60,645 bases of DNA from Clostridia bacterium (GTDB lineage Bacteria; Bacillota; Clostridia; UBA1381): NCBI GenBank assembly GCA_900751685.1, contig CAADSR010000257.1:1-60645 (forward strand), read 5' to 3'. This document shows, piece after piece, positions 1 to 8,804 of the stretch. The notes under the pieces were generated by a model. The model did not search any database and had not been told where the DNA came from. It worked only from the letters and a program-made list of their open reading frames with translations. The position numbers and the translations under genes were made by a program. The stretch's first letter is position 1; each line of letters starts with the position of its first letter.

Positions 1-2
1 CG

Positions 3-1292
3 GCAGGGCGCACGATTATGACGACAGAGCCTAAATTTGTCCCGAATGAAGCGGTCACCATTTCACTGGGGGATAACGCGTCTCTGCGGGTGCGGATGAT
101 TGATTGTGTCGGCTATATCGTAAACAGCTCCCTGGGATATGTGGAGGACGACGCTCCGCGGATGGTGACGACCCCATGGTTTGACCAGCCGATTTCCTTC
201 CATGAGGCAGCGGAGATCGGGACAAAGAAGGTAATTACAGAGCATTCGACGATCGGTTTAGTCGTGACAACAGACGGAAGCATTACAGAGATTGAGCGCG
301 AGGATTATGTTTCCGCGGAAAACCGCGTTATTGATGAGCTTAAAGCGATCAATAAGCCATTTGTGGTACTGCTTAATTCCATCTCCCCCAATGCCCAGGA
401 GACACAGGCACTGCGGGCAGACCTGGAAGCGCAGCATGGTGTGCCGGTCATTGCCGTGAACTGCGCGGAACTGGATGCAACGGACATCCACCGCATTATT
501 GAAACGGTATTGTTTGAGTTCCCGCTCCGGGAAATCAATATCCATATTCCGGGCTGGGTGCAAAACCTGGCGGAGGATCACTGGCTGCGGCGCCAGATCT
601 ATGGGGCGGTTGCAGAGCAGGTCAAAGATGTCAATAAGATCCGTCATACAAGGACATTGATGGAGCGGATGGATGCGCTGGACTTTGTCAAACGCTCTGA
701 CATTGAAGGGATGGACCTGGGGCAGGGGAATGTGGTCATGGACCTGGCGCTCCCCGAAAAGCTGTTCTATAAGATCCTTGGTGAAATGTCCGGCTTTGAG
801 ATCGATGATGAGGAAAAGCTCATTAATTTAATGAAGGAACTGGCTCACACGAAAGCGGAATATGACAAGGTGTCCTTTGCGCTCCACCAGGTGCGGGAAT
901 GCGGCTATGGTATTGTATCGCCAGGAACAGAGGAGCTGACCTTGGATGAGCCGAAGATCGTAAAACAAGGCGGGCGCTTTGGGGTGAAGCTGAAAGCATC
1001 CGCGCCGTCTATCCATATGATCAAAGCGGATATCGAGACAGAAGTCAGCCCGATCGTAGGGACAGAGAAGCAAAGTGAAGAGCTAGTCCACTATTTATTA
1101 GAAGAGTTTGAAAATGACCCGAAAAAGATCTGGGAGTCCAATATCTTTGGAAAATCCCTTTATGAGCTGGTCAATGAAGGCCTGCATAACAAGCTTTCGA
1201 GGATGCCGGATGAGGCGCGGTTCAAATTGCAGGAGACCCTCCAGCGTATCATCAATGAAGGCAGCGGCGGCCTGATTTGTATTATTCTATAG
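3..1292 (+). CDS. spoIVA: SpoIVA, spore coat morphogenetic ATPase (5' truncated by window edge)
   Basis: SpoIVA is the ATPase that polymerises on the forespore surface and anchors the spore coat. The reading frame is open from base 3, and an internal Met codon lies at 18. The visible part begins at the conserved IMTTEPKFVPNEAV stretch and includes VDCVGY (Walker B-like), FHEAAEIGT, EHSTIGLVVTTDG and the C-terminal signature RIINEGSGGLICIIL, which in this family ends the protein and carries the forespore-targeting residues. About 429 of the roughly 490 residues usual for the family are present. The N-terminal P-loop lies outside the window. It is followed after 10 bp by a lipoprotein gene. Identification is confident and shows that the organism carries sporulation genes. 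Confidence 0.96.
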   Translation, partial: AGRTIMTTEPKFVPNEAVTISLGDNASLRVRMIDCVGYIVNSSLGYVEDDAPRMVTTPWFDQPISFHEAAEIGTKKVITEHSTIGLVVTTDGSITEIEREDYVSAENRVIDELKAINKPFVVLLNSISPNAQETQALRADLEAQHGVPVIAVNCAELDATDIHRIIETVLFEFPLREINIHIPGWVQNLAEDHWLRRQIYGAVAEQVKDVNKIRHTRTLMERMDALDFVKRSDIEGMDLGQGNVVMDLALPEKLFYKILGEMSGFEIDDEEKLINLMKELAHTKAEYDKVSFALHQVRECGYGIVSPGTEELTLDEPKIVKQGGRFGVKLKASAPSIHMIKADIETEVSPIVGTEKQSEELVHYLLEEFENDPKKIWESNIFGKSLYELVNEGLHNKLSRMPDEARFKLQETLQRIINEGSGGLICIIL

Positions 1293-1302
1293 GGCGGAGA
1301 GG

Positions 1303-2016
1303 ATGAGGCAGATGCTCAAACGTTCCGTATGGATCTTCGCGTTGATGGCAGTTTGCCTGCTTTGCAGCTGCAGCCCGGCGGAGAAAACGAAGATTGATGT
1401 GAACACCAAAGAATATGAAACGGATTATTTAAAAGTAACAGCCCAGACCATAGAATTTAAAGGGCTTTCAGATACAGCGTTTGAAACGCAGCTCAATGAC
1501 GAATACCAGACCCAGGTATACCAATGGATCGCGGATTTCGACAGTGAGGCGCAGGCGAACGCAGCCGCACAGCGGATGGGGGAGAAATATGTATTTGAGC
1601 TGACCCAGAATACCCGGTATAATAAAAATAATTTCGTGAGCATGGTCAGCGAAAGCTATTTGTTCACAGGGGGGGCCCACGGAAGCAGCGGATGGGTCAG
1701 TAAAAATATCGATGTGGCCGAAAATAAAGAGGTGACCCTAGCCGACCTCTTTACAGACCCAGAATACCAGACCCAGCTAAACCGCAAGCTGGCCGAGTGC
1801 GTAACAAAAAATCCACAGGAATACCAGGATCTATGGGAGCAGCCGGTCTTAGGGGAGGCGCAGCAAAAGGATTTTTATATTGAGGACGGCAAATTGGTGA
1901 TCTATTACCAGCCCTATGAGTTGTCTTATTATGCAAGAGGGGTCGTGGAATTTCCGATCAAGCTCGAAGAGGTGGAGAGCTATATGAATCCGCTCTACCG
2001 AAAATTAGCAATGTAA
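1303..2016 (+). CDS. Lipoprotein with DUF3298/RsiV-like domain
   Basis: This is a predicted secreted lipoprotein of 237 residues. The N-terminus has a basic start, a hydrophobic stretch and a lipobox LCSC with Cys23 as the predicted lipidation site. The mature part contains YLFTGGAHGSSG, a motif typical of the DUF3298/DUF4163 domains found in RsiV-like anti-sigma factors and PdaC-like proteins, followed by a segment resembling the usual continuation (VTLADLF). The start is uncertain: ATG 1303 sits 5 bp after AGGGCGG, whereas ATG 1312 sits 9 bp after GGAGAGG. It lies 10 bp behind spoIVA and is probably cotranscribed, because the next terminator comes after it. Its function is unknown. No cytoplasmic regulatory segment precedes the membrane anchor, so a full RsiV-type anti-sigma role is unlikely. 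Confidence 0.8.
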   Translation: MRQMLKRSVWIFALMAVCLLCSCSPAEKTKIDVNTKEYETDYLKVTAQTIEFKGLSDTAFETQLNDEYQTQVYQWIADFDSEAQANAAAQRMGEKYVFELTQNTRYNKNNFVSMVSESYLFTGGAHGSSGWVSKNIDVAENKEVTLADLFTDPEYQTQLNRKLAECVTKNPQEYQDLWEQPVLGEAQQKDFYIEDGKLVIYYQPYELSYYARGVVEFPIKLEEVESYMNPLYRKLAM

Positions 2017-2030
2017 AGGGCAGGAACTTT

Positions 2031-2072
2031 AAAAAAATCAGGAGAGTCTTATGGCTCTCTTGATTTTTTAGT
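2031..2072 (+). terminator. Intrinsic terminator after spoIVA-lipoprotein genes
   Basis: A 15-bp stem is formed by AAAAAATCAGGAGAG (2032-2046) and CTCTCTTGATTTTTT (2055-2069), with one G:U pair and an 8-nt loop. The A-rich and T-rich arms make it a usable terminator. It closes the spoIVA-lipoprotein unit just before galT. Confidence 0.8.
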
Positions 2073-2116
2073 TTAATTATAATATACTTATAAAAAAGAA
2101 AAAAAGGAGAGTTCAC

Positions 2117-3613
2117 ATGGCGGCAATAGATTTTGAAATTAAGAAGCTGGTTTCTTATGGGATAGAGAAAGGGCTGATAGGGCCGGCGGACCGGATTTAC
2201 ACGGTGAACCGCATCTTAGAGGTGCTGGGGTTAGAGGAGTACGATGAGCCCCAGGAGGATTGCGGCAGGATTTGTTTGGAAGAAGTGCTTTCGGGGATAT
2301 TGGATTATGCCTGTGAAGCGGGATTAATAGAAGATAGTGTTGTTTACCGGGATTTATTGGATACTAAGGTCATGGGCTGCCTGACGCCGCGTCCCAGTGA
2401 AGTGACCGCACAGTTTGACGAAAAATACCGGCAGGACCCGAAGCAGGCGACAGACTGGTACTACCAGTTCAGCCAGGACACGGATTATATCCGTACATAC
2501 CGGGTAAGCAAAGATCTAAAATGGACATCAGACACAAAATACGGAGAGCTGGATATTACGATCAATTTGTCAAAGCCGGAGAAAGATCCAAAAGCTATTG
2601 CGGCGGCAAAGCTTGCAAAGCAAAGCGGGTATCCGAAGTGCCAGCTCTGTTATGAGAATGAAGGGTATGCCGGCAGGGTCAATCATCCCGCCCGCCAGAA
2701 CCACCGGATCATCCCGGTTACAATAGATCAAAACCGCTGGGGATTCCAATATTCCCCTTATGTTTATTATAACGAGCACTGCATTGTGTTTAACGGCAGC
2801 CATACCCCGATGCAGATCGACCGCAAAACATTCGTGAAGCTGTTTGACTTTGTAAAGCTGTTCCCTCATTATTTTATCGGTTCTAATGCAGACCTGCCGA
2901 TCGTAGGTGGGTCGATCCTTTCCCATGACCATTTTCAGGGCGGGTGTTATTCGTTTGCCATGGAAAAAGCGCCCATAGAACGGGAATTTTCGGTCAAAGG
3001 CTTTGAGGACGTGAAGGCTGGTATTGTCTGCTGGCCTATGTCTGTTATCCGTTTGTCCGGCGGGGATACCGGCCGCTTGATTGAGCTGGGAGACCATATT
3101 TTAAAGGCATGGCGTTCCTATACAGACGAAACGGCCTTTGTCTTTGCACAAAGCGGTGGGGAACCCCATAATACGATTACTCCGATCGCACGGTTCCGTG
3201 ATGGGAAATTTGAGCTGGACCTTGTGCTTCGTAATAATATTACAACAGAGCAGTATCCTATGGGCGTGTTCCATCCGCATCAGGAACTCCATCATATCAA
3301 AAAGGAGAATATCGGCCTGATTGAAGTGATGGGACTGGCTGTTTTGCCGGCGCGGTTGAAGCAGGAGCTGGCATTGTTGGAGGATAAGATTATCCGGGGA
3401 GAAGACCTGCGGGCAGATGAAGCCTGTGAGAAGCATGCGGATTGGGTAGAAGGCTTTTTACCCCAATATGATACCATTACAAAAGAAAATATAACCCAGA
3501 TCCTGCAAAAAGAAGTGGGCCTTGTGTTTGAACAGGTATTGGAGCATGCGGGCGTGTTTAAGCGGGACACGGCAGGACAGGAAGCCTTTGACCGTTTTAC
3601 GGCATCATTGTAA
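2117..3613 (+). CDS. galT: UDP-glucose--hexose-1-phosphate uridylyltransferase, long Firmicutes type
   Basis: This Leloir-pathway enzyme transfers UMP from UDP-glucose to galactose-1-phosphate. The 498-residue length and the architecture match the long GalT family of Bacillota rather than the ~350-residue E. coli type. Visible family features include NHPARQNHR, VGGSILSHDHFQGG near residues 260-275, and the His-rich HPHQELHHIKKENIG near residue 395. The start has a clean AAAAAGGAGAG site. A possible -10 element TATAAT lies at 2078-2083, but no good -35 accompanies it. No galK or galE is adjacent. Downstream genes are surface polysaccharide genes beginning 13 bp later, so the enzyme may supply UDP-galactose for glycan synthesis (inference). 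Confidence 0.95.
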   Translation: MAAIDFEIKKLVSYGIEKGLIGPADRIYTVNRILEVLGLEEYDEPQEDCGRICLEEVLSGILDYACEAGLIEDSVVYRDLLDTKVMGCLTPRPSEVTAQFDEKYRQDPKQATDWYYQFSQDTDYIRTYRVSKDLKWTSDTKYGELDITINLSKPEKDPKAIAAAKLAKQSGYPKCQLCYENEGYAGRVNHPARQNHRIIPVTIDQNRWGFQYSPYVYYNEHCIVFNGSHTPMQIDRKTFVKLFDFVKLFPHYFIGSNADLPIVGGSILSHDHFQGGCYSFAMEKAPIEREFSVKGFEDVKAGIVCWPMSVIRLSGGDTGRLIELGDHILKAWRSYTDETAFVFAQSGGEPHNTITPIARFRDGKFELDLVLRNNITTEQYPMGVFHPHQELHHIKKENIGLIEVMGLAVLPARLKQELALLEDKIIRGEDLRADEACEKHADWVEGFLPQYDTITKENITQILQKEVGLVFEQVLEHAGVFKRDTAGQEAFDRFTASL

Positions 3614-3626
3614 AGAGGGGGATGGC

Positions 3627-4601
3627 ATGGAAGAACTGATTTCGGTTGTTGTGCCGGTTTATGGGACACAGCAATATCTGCCTTGCTGCGTAGATAGTAT
3701 TCTGTGCCAGACGTATTCTAATATAGAAGTGTTATTGATCGATGACGGTTCAACGGACGGTAGTGGGGAGCTTTGCGATGCTTATGCACGCAAAGACCCC
3801 CGGGTGCGTTCCGTACACCAGCAGAATGGGGGGCTTTCCGCAGCGCGCAATACCGGGATCCGGCTGGCTGAAGGGGCTTATATTGCATTTGTAGATTCCG
3901 ACGATATTATAGCGCCGGATTTTTTAAAGGTGTTGTACGATGCGGCAAATATGTACGGCTGTGAGATCAGCCAGTGCGCTTTTGTGCGCTTTAGGGATCA
4001 GATTCCCGAAACCTCTTATGAAGAACAAATCGTTTGCTATTCCGGCAGGGAAATGTGCGCCAATTTATATAATTCGCTTTATGTCCCGGCTGTCGTGGCA
4101 TGGAATAAGCTATACCGGAGAGAATTGTTCCAGGAGATCCTCTTCCCGGTGGGGATGCTCCATGAAGATGAAGGGACTACCTACCGGCTGTTTTACAAAG
4201 CAAATAAAGTGGTGCTCACGAATGCGCCGCTTTATTATTACCGCAGGAATGCCGGGGGGATCACGGGGAGCGGCTATCGTTTGAAACGGATGGACGCGGT
4301 ACAGCTTTGCAGGGAACGGATGGAGTTTTTTAAAGCGCATAAGGAGAAGGAGCTTTATATAAAATCGATGCTGCGGTATTGGGCGACCCTGACCCAGCAT
4401 TGGGCCCTTTGTAAGAAATATCTCCCCGGGGAAAAGCAAGCGTTAAAGGGGCTGTACAGGCAGATGTGGCAGGTTTATCCCCGGCTTTTTTTGTATGCCC
4501 CGCTCCGGAGAAAATTACGTTATGCTGGAGGGCTTTTATATCCCAAACACTATTTAAACTCTCTGGAGCAGGAAGCGGAAGGGGGATCTTATGAACCATA
4601 A
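3627..4601 (+). CDS. Family 2 glycosyltransferase
   Basis: This predicted cytoplasmic, membrane-associated GT-A glycosyltransferase has 324 residues. The N-terminal ISVVVPVYGTQQYLPCCVDS segment, the nucleotide-binding LLIDDGSTDGSG, the GGLSAARNTG motif and the metal-binding FVDSDD near residue 95 place it in GT2. Start ATG 3627 was chosen because AGAGGGGG lies just upstream and homology begins there. A reading frame open further upstream overlaps galT and is not credible. The next gene starts inside its last 11 bp. The acceptor and sugar cannot be read from sequence. It probably adds a residue to the polysaccharide handled by the downstream flippase. Confidence 0.9.
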   Translation: MEELISVVVPVYGTQQYLPCCVDSILCQTYSNIEVLLIDDGSTDGSGELCDAYARKDPRVRSVHQQNGGLSAARNTGIRLAEGAYIAFVDSDDIIAPDFLKVLYDAANMYGCEISQCAFVRFRDQIPETSYEEQIVCYSGREMCANLYNSLYVPAVVAWNKLYRRELFQEILFPVGMLHEDEGTTYRLFYKANKVVLTNAPLYYYRRNAGGITGSGYRLKRMDAVQLCRERMEFFKAHKEKELYIKSMLRYWATLTQHWALCKKYLPGEKQALKGLYRQMWQVYPRLFLYAPLRRKLRYAGGLLYPKHYLNSLEQEAEGGSYEP

Positions 4602-6114
4602 ACGCCTGGCGGTCAATATTGTGGCTACCTTTGTCTCATTTGCAGTCAGCTTTGGCATCAGCTTTTTCCTGTCGCCTTATATTATTGAGCATGTGGGGAC
4701 GGCCGCCTATGGCTTTGTGTATCTGGCAAATAATTTTGTCAGCTATGCGTCCCTGCTTACCATTGCGCTCAATTCTATGTCTAGCAGGTTTATAACGATT
4801 GCGGTTCACCGCAAGGATATGGCGGGTGCAAATGCTTACTTTAATTCCGTGCTGATCTCCAATTGCTGCATGACCGCTGCCCTCATCCTGCCTGCTATAT
4901 TTGGCGTTCTTTTTTTGGAACACCTGATTCAAATCCCGGCAGAACTGATGCTGGACGTCAAGATATTATTTGCGGTTATTTTCTTTAATTTTATGGTCAC
5001 TTTGATCAGCACAACATTCAGTGTGGCGACATTTGCTAAAAACCGCCTGGATCTGGAATCCAAACGCAGTATTGAAGCAAACCTTTTACGGCTGGCAGTT
5101 ATTTTGATCCTGTTCCTTTTATTTGAGCCTCATGTGGCTTATGTAGGGATTGCAAGTATGGCTATGGCCTTGTATATCTTATTTACGAATATCCGGCTTA
5201 AAAGGAGGCTGCTGCCGGAGCTTCAGTTCGAGCCGGCGGCGTTTGACTGGCGCAAAGTAAGGGAGATCGCTGTTTCAGGGATTTGGAACACGGTCACGAG
5301 GATGGGCCAGCTTTTGCTGGAGGGCCTGGATCTGCTGATCACCAACCTTTTTATCAGCCCGTTTATGATGGGGGTGCTGGCGGCGGCGAAAACAGTACCC
5401 AATTTGGTAACGAATCTTGTTGGCACGATGGTGGGGGTATTCGTACCGAATTTTACGATGGAATATGCGAAAGGGGATATCAAGTCCCTGCTTGCCTCGG
5501 TAAAGCAATCCATGAAAATCATGGGTATCCTGGTGAATCTCCCGATTGCGGGGCTGATCGTATTTGGAGACCGTTTTTATCAGTTGTGGATGCCCGGACA
5601 GGATGCCCGGCAGCTGCAGATCTTATCGGTATTATCTATTGCCGGATTTATCATCAGCGGCGGGATCAATTGCATTTTTAACATTTTTACGGTGACAAAT
5701 AAATTGAAGCTAAATTCGATCCTACTGATTATTATTGGCGCATTGAATGCAATGATTGTAGTCGTGCTATTAAAGACCACGTCTCTTGGCGTCTATGCGG
5801 TGGCAGGTGTCAGTACCGTGATCAATACCCTTAAAAACCTGATTTTTGTTGTGCCTTATGGAGCAAGGTGCCTGGGGCTCAAATGGTATACCTTCTATGG
5901 GGAAGTAGGAAAATCTGTCGTTTCTACCCTGATCCTATGTGCAATCGGTTTTGTGGTGCGGCTAGCGCTGCCTTCCGGGACTTGGCTGATGCTGCTTGTG
6001 TCCGGGGGAACCATGGCTGTTTTGGGCCTGTGCGCAAACTTGTTTTTAATGCTGCGCCGGGAAGAGAGGAAAAGCTTGCTTCAAATAATAAGGAGAAAAA
6101 AGGGGGAAGAATAG
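4591..6114 (+). CDS. Polysaccharide flippase (Wzx/MATE-like, MOP superfamily)
   Basis: This integral membrane protein of 507 residues has about 12-14 hydrophobic segments spread evenly over its length and a basic C-terminus. The opening segments (VSFGISFFLSPYII, then GFVYLANNFVSYASLL) resemble polysaccharide exporters of the MOP superfamily that flip lipid-linked oligosaccharides across the membrane. It overlaps the preceding glycosyltransferase by 11 bp, has an AAGGGGG ribosome site, and its stop codon abuts the next start. This indicates translational coupling in one operon. The substrate is unknown. Confidence 0.85.
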   Translation: MNHKRLAVNIVATFVSFAVSFGISFFLSPYIIEHVGTAAYGFVYLANNFVSYASLLTIALNSMSSRFITIAVHRKDMAGANAYFNSVLISNCCMTAALILPAIFGVLFLEHLIQIPAELMLDVKILFAVIFFNFMVTLISTTFSVATFAKNRLDLESKRSIEANLLRLAVILILFLLFEPHVAYVGIASMAMALYILFTNIRLKRRLLPELQFEPAAFDWRKVREIAVSGIWNTVTRMGQLLLEGLDLLITNLFISPFMMGVLAAAKTVPNLVTNLVGTMVGVFVPNFTMEYAKGDIKSLLASVKQSMKIMGILVNLPIAGLIVFGDRFYQLWMPGQDARQLQILSVLSIAGFIISGGINCIFNIFTVTNKLKLNSILLIIIGALNAMIVVVLLKTTSLGVYAVAGVSTVINTLKNLIFVVPYGARCLGLKWYTFYGEVGKSVVSTLILCAIGFVVRLALPSGTWLMLLVSGGTMAVLGLCANLFLMLRREERKSLLQIIRRKKGEE

Positions 6115-7128
6115 ATGATTTTGGATTTTCTCAAAAAACAGAAACGGCGGATGATTTTTCTGCGTCAATATAATAGTAGGAAGCCGGGACGGATTCTTTC
6201 TTTAATGGAACAAACCTATAGCAATTTAGGTGATATGGCGATCGGCGCAGCGCAGAAGCGTTTTTTAGAACAGCATTTTCCTGACAGGGAAGTGTTTATG
6301 TATGACTCCTGTTATGAGCTTTTAAAACCCACGTACCAAAAAACAATCGCTCCTGAGGATATTTTGATTTTATGGGGCGGTGGGAATTTCGGCAGTGAAT
6401 ATCCGGAGCAAGAACAGATGCGCCGGCGTATTATTGAGGACTTTCCGAATAATAGGATTATTTCTTTCCCTCAAACGATTTATTTTGAAAAAACGCCGGA
6501 AGGGCAAAAGGAGCTTGTGCTTTCGCAAAAGGTTTACAGCCAGCATCCTGACCTTTACTTGATAGCCCGGGGAAAAGCTTCTTTTGAAACGATGCAGGAG
6601 GCATTTCCCCATAACCATATCTTATTGACGCCTGACATCGTTCTTTCCTGGCAGGATGAGAAGCCGCAAAAACAGCGCAACGGTATCCTTGTATGCCTGC
6701 GCTCTGACCGGGAGGGGATCTTGTCAGAGGCGCAGAAGCAAAAGCTGGTCAAGCAGTGCAGGCGTTGGGGAGGCGTCTCGATAACCGATATGCATGGGCC
6801 TGCTTATATCACGATGGAGCGGCGGGAGCGGGAAGTAGATCACAAAATGGATGAGTTCCGGCGGGCGAAGGTGGCAGTCACCGACCGGCTGCATGGAATG
6901 ATTTTTGCCGCAGTGACAGGAACGCCTTGTGTCGTGCTTCCCAATTATAATGGAAAGATCCAGTCGACCTACCGCTGGATCGAATCCTTACCCTATATCC
7001 GGCTGGTACAAACGCCGGAGGAAGTAGAGGATGCGATGGAGGGGCTGCTGCTCAGTCCAGCGCATAAGTATGATGTGTCCTTGCTGAAACCATATTACGA
7101 TTCTCTTTTGCAGCTTTTTATAAAATAA
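6115..7128 (+). CDS. Polysaccharide pyruvyl transferase family protein
   Basis: This 337-residue protein has the fold markers of the PF04230 family (CsaB/EpsI/EpsO type): NLGDMAIG near residue 38, LWGGGNFGS near 85, IISFPQT, and the C-terminal VTDRLHGMIFA motif near 255 followed by TPCVVLPN. Family members add a ketal pyruvate to exopolysaccharide or secondary cell wall sugars, although some related proteins may be transferases of other kinds. The start codon directly follows the flippase stop. It is the last gene of the galT-led cluster. No convincing terminator follows it. A perfect-looking hairpin at 7208-7229 lacks a T-run. Confidence 0.82.
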   Translation: MILDFLKKQKRRMIFLRQYNSRKPGRILSLMEQTYSNLGDMAIGAAQKRFLEQHFPDREVFMYDSCYELLKPTYQKTIAPEDILILWGGGNFGSEYPEQEQMRRRIIEDFPNNRIISFPQTIYFEKTPEGQKELVLSQKVYSQHPDLYLIARGKASFETMQEAFPHNHILLTPDIVLSWQDEKPQKQRNGILVCLRSDREGILSEAQKQKLVKQCRRWGGVSITDMHGPAYITMERREREVDHKMDEFRRAKVAVTDRLHGMIFAAVTGTPCVVLPNYNGKIQSTYRWIESLPYIRLVQTPEEVEDAMEGLLLSPAHKYDVSLLKPYYDSLLQLFIK

Positions 7129-7328
7129 GGAGCATTTTATTTGTGGGAAAACCCCGTTAGTATAAAAGGTGTTTCAAGCTTTTTTGTTTAGTATCCTTGC
7201 AGGGCGTGGTAAAACTATGTAGTTTTCCCTCGAAAGCGATATAAAATACGATGTAAAAATAAACAAAATCATCCTTGAAAATTCTGCAAATTTGTATAAA
7301 ATTTAATGAATTTTTTAGCCCGAAAAGC
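7129..7328. other. Intergenic gap upstream of the S10 promoter
   Basis: This is an AT-rich stretch without a credible gene. It holds one hairpin, GGTAAAACTA (7208-7217) against TAGTTTTCCC (7220-7229), with no T-run after it. I see nothing else that I can name. Confidence 0.5.
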
Positions 7329-7357
7329 TTGCCAAAACTATGAAAATCCTGTATAAT
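7329..7357 (+). promoter_or_regulatory. Sigma-A-type promoter of the S10-spc-alpha operon
   Basis: The -35 box TTGCCA (7329-7334) and the -10 box TATAAT (7352-7357) are separated by exactly 17 bp. One mismatch to consensus suggests a strong vegetative promoter. Transcription would start near 7364, giving a leader of about 320 nt before rpsJ. No other equally good promoter is visible within the operon. Confidence 0.85.
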
Positions 7358-7363
7358 AGTAGC

Positions 7364-7684
7364 GTTGTGACACTTGACAAACGATGAAGCGGGAGGTTGC
7401 GGATCAGAGAATCCGGTTTTTCCGTGGAGAATGTCCGATTCAAGAAACCGGGCGGCAGGTCACGCTACAATATTTCTTTTTAAAAGGGCGTTTTTTGTAA
7501 GGGCGGCCTTTGCAGAGGGGATTTTGCGGCGAAAATTGACAGGACGATTAGCCCGAATTGCTGGGATCATGCAGTTTGGGTTTTTATTTAAGGGTGGTGC
7601 GAAACACCCGGCAGTGTGTGCAATTTTCTCCGGGCGCTGTCGTGCAGGAAACACAATACAAAGAAAAAACAAGGAGGGAAAAGT
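7364..7684 (+). promoter_or_regulatory. Structured leader of rpsJ (candidate S10 operon leader RNA)
   Basis: The ~320-nt untranslated leader contains GCGGAT (7399-7404), which can pair with ATCCG (7411-7415) to form a small hairpin. It also contains CCGGTTT (7413-7419), a perfect complement of AAACCGG (7445-7451). The two pairings share bases 7413-7415, so they exclude each other. A further hairpin is GGGTG (7592-7596) with CACCC (7605-7609). Leaders with such features are known to control S10 operons by ribosomal protein feedback in other bacteria. The ligand here is inference. An open frame through this leader (7374-7718) is not a gene. Confidence 0.55.
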
Positions 7685-7999
7685 ATGGCAGCAAATCAAA
7701 AAATCAGAATCAAGCTGAAAGCTTATGACCATGCAATCCTGGATCAATCTGCCGAGAAAATCGTCGAGATTGCCAAGAGAACAGGTGCGAAGGTGTCGGG
7801 CCCGATCCCGCTTCCGACTGACAAAGAGATCATTACGATCTTGAGAGCGGTTCATAAGTACAAAGACTCTAGAGAACAGTTTGAAAGAAGAACTCATAAG
7901 AGACTGATTGATATCGTTGTTCCGGGTGCAAAAACCATGGAAGCGTTAATCAAGATCGACTTGCCGGCTGGCGTTGAAATCGACGTTATTCAAAAATAA
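7685..7999 (+). CDS. rpsJ: 30S ribosomal protein S10
   Basis: S10 has 104 residues and sits in the head of the 30S subunit; in NusB-associated antitermination complexes it also acts as NusE. The start IRIKLKAYDHAILDQSAEK and the segment FERRTHKRLIDI are diagnostic. Start ATG 7685 follows AAGGAGGGAAAAGT; an upstream in-frame extension falls in the leader and lacks homology. It is the first gene of the operon. Confidence 0.97.
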   Translation: MAANQKIRIKLKAYDHAILDQSAEKIVEIAKRTGAKVSGPIPLPTDKEIITILRAVHKYKDSREQFERRTHKRLIDIVVPGAKTMEALIKIDLPAGVEIDVIQK

Positions 8000-8144
8000 A
8001 CAACAGCAGGAAAGTCCGCCGGAACCCGATATAAATAAAACGGGGGCCGGAAACGAACAAAGCAGTAATCCCTTGGGATTATGATGCAGGTGCACGTTCC
8101 TATACGCTTTGTAGGAACCAATAACCGTTGAAGGAGGAGAAACA
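8000..8144 (+). promoter_or_regulatory. Structured rpsJ-rplC intergenic region (candidate cis-regulatory RNA)
   Basis: This 145-nt gap is the longest within the upstream half of the operon. It contains two clean hairpins: TAATCC (8066-8071) with GGATTA (8076-8081), and GTTCCTA (8096-8102) with TAGGAAC (8112-8118), joined by a linker with TGCAGGTGCA. No start codon with a ribosome site makes it coding. The structure immediately upstream of rplC suggests a regulatory or processing element. Confidence 0.5.
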
Positions 8145-8774
8145 ATGAAAAAAGCGATTTTAGGTACCAAGGTTGGTATGACCCAGATCTTTAATGAAGA
8201 CGGCAAAGTCATCCCGGTAACTGTTGTACAAGCTGGCCCTTGCGTGGTCGTGCAAAAGAAAACAGCGGATAACGATGGCTATGAAGCAGTCCAGGTAGGG
8301 TTTGGTGAAGTGAAGGAAAAATCATTGAACAAACCGCAGAAGGGTCATTTTGCAAAAGCAGACACTGCTAATAAAAAGTATGTCAGAGAATTCCGTTTGG
8401 AAGATTGTGCATCCCTGAATGTAGGGGATGAGATCACAGCTGACGTTTTCGCAGCCGGTGAAAAAGTGGATGTGACCGGTATCAGCAAAGGTAAAGGATT
8501 TGCTGGCCCAATGAAGAGGTGGGGCTTACACAGAGGCCCGATGTCTCATGGTTCTGGTTACCACAGAGGATCTGGTTCAATGGGTGCTTGTTCAAACCCA
8601 GGCCGTGTTATGAAGGGAAAGAAACTTCCTGGACACATGGGTGTTGAAAAAGTTACAGTCCAAAACCTGGAAGTTGTTAAAGTTGACGCTGAAATGAACG
8701 TGATCCTGGTTAAGGGCGCAGTTCCGGGCAACAAGGGTGGACTTGTTACAATTAGAAACAGCGTGAAAGCATAA
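8145..8774 (+). CDS. rplC: 50S ribosomal protein L3
   Basis: L3 (209 residues) nucleates 50S assembly and its central extension reaches toward the peptidyl transferase centre. The start ILGTKVGMTQIF and the basic extension with GFAGPMKRWGLHRGPMSHGS followed by MGVEKVTVQNL are diagnostic. AAGGAGGAG lies 7 bp before ATG 8145. Length is standard. Confidence 0.97.
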   Translation: MKKAILGTKVGMTQIFNEDGKVIPVTVVQAGPCVVVQKKTADNDGYEAVQVGFGEVKEKSLNKPQKGHFAKADTANKKYVREFRLEDCASLNVGDEITADVFAAGEKVDVTGISKGKGFAGPMKRWGLHRGPMSHGSGYHRGSGSMGACSNPGRVMKGKKLPGHMGVEKVTVQNLEVVKVDAEMNVILVKGAVPGNKGGLVTIRNSVKA

Positions 8775-8804
8775 TCGAGGTTTTTTGGAAAGGAGGAATA
8801 CACT

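Noticed and set aside
7374..7718. Open frame of 114 codons on the plus strand over the rpsJ leader
   Set aside because: No ribosome site, odd composition, overlaps the start of rpsJ in another frame; the region is better explained as an RNA leader.
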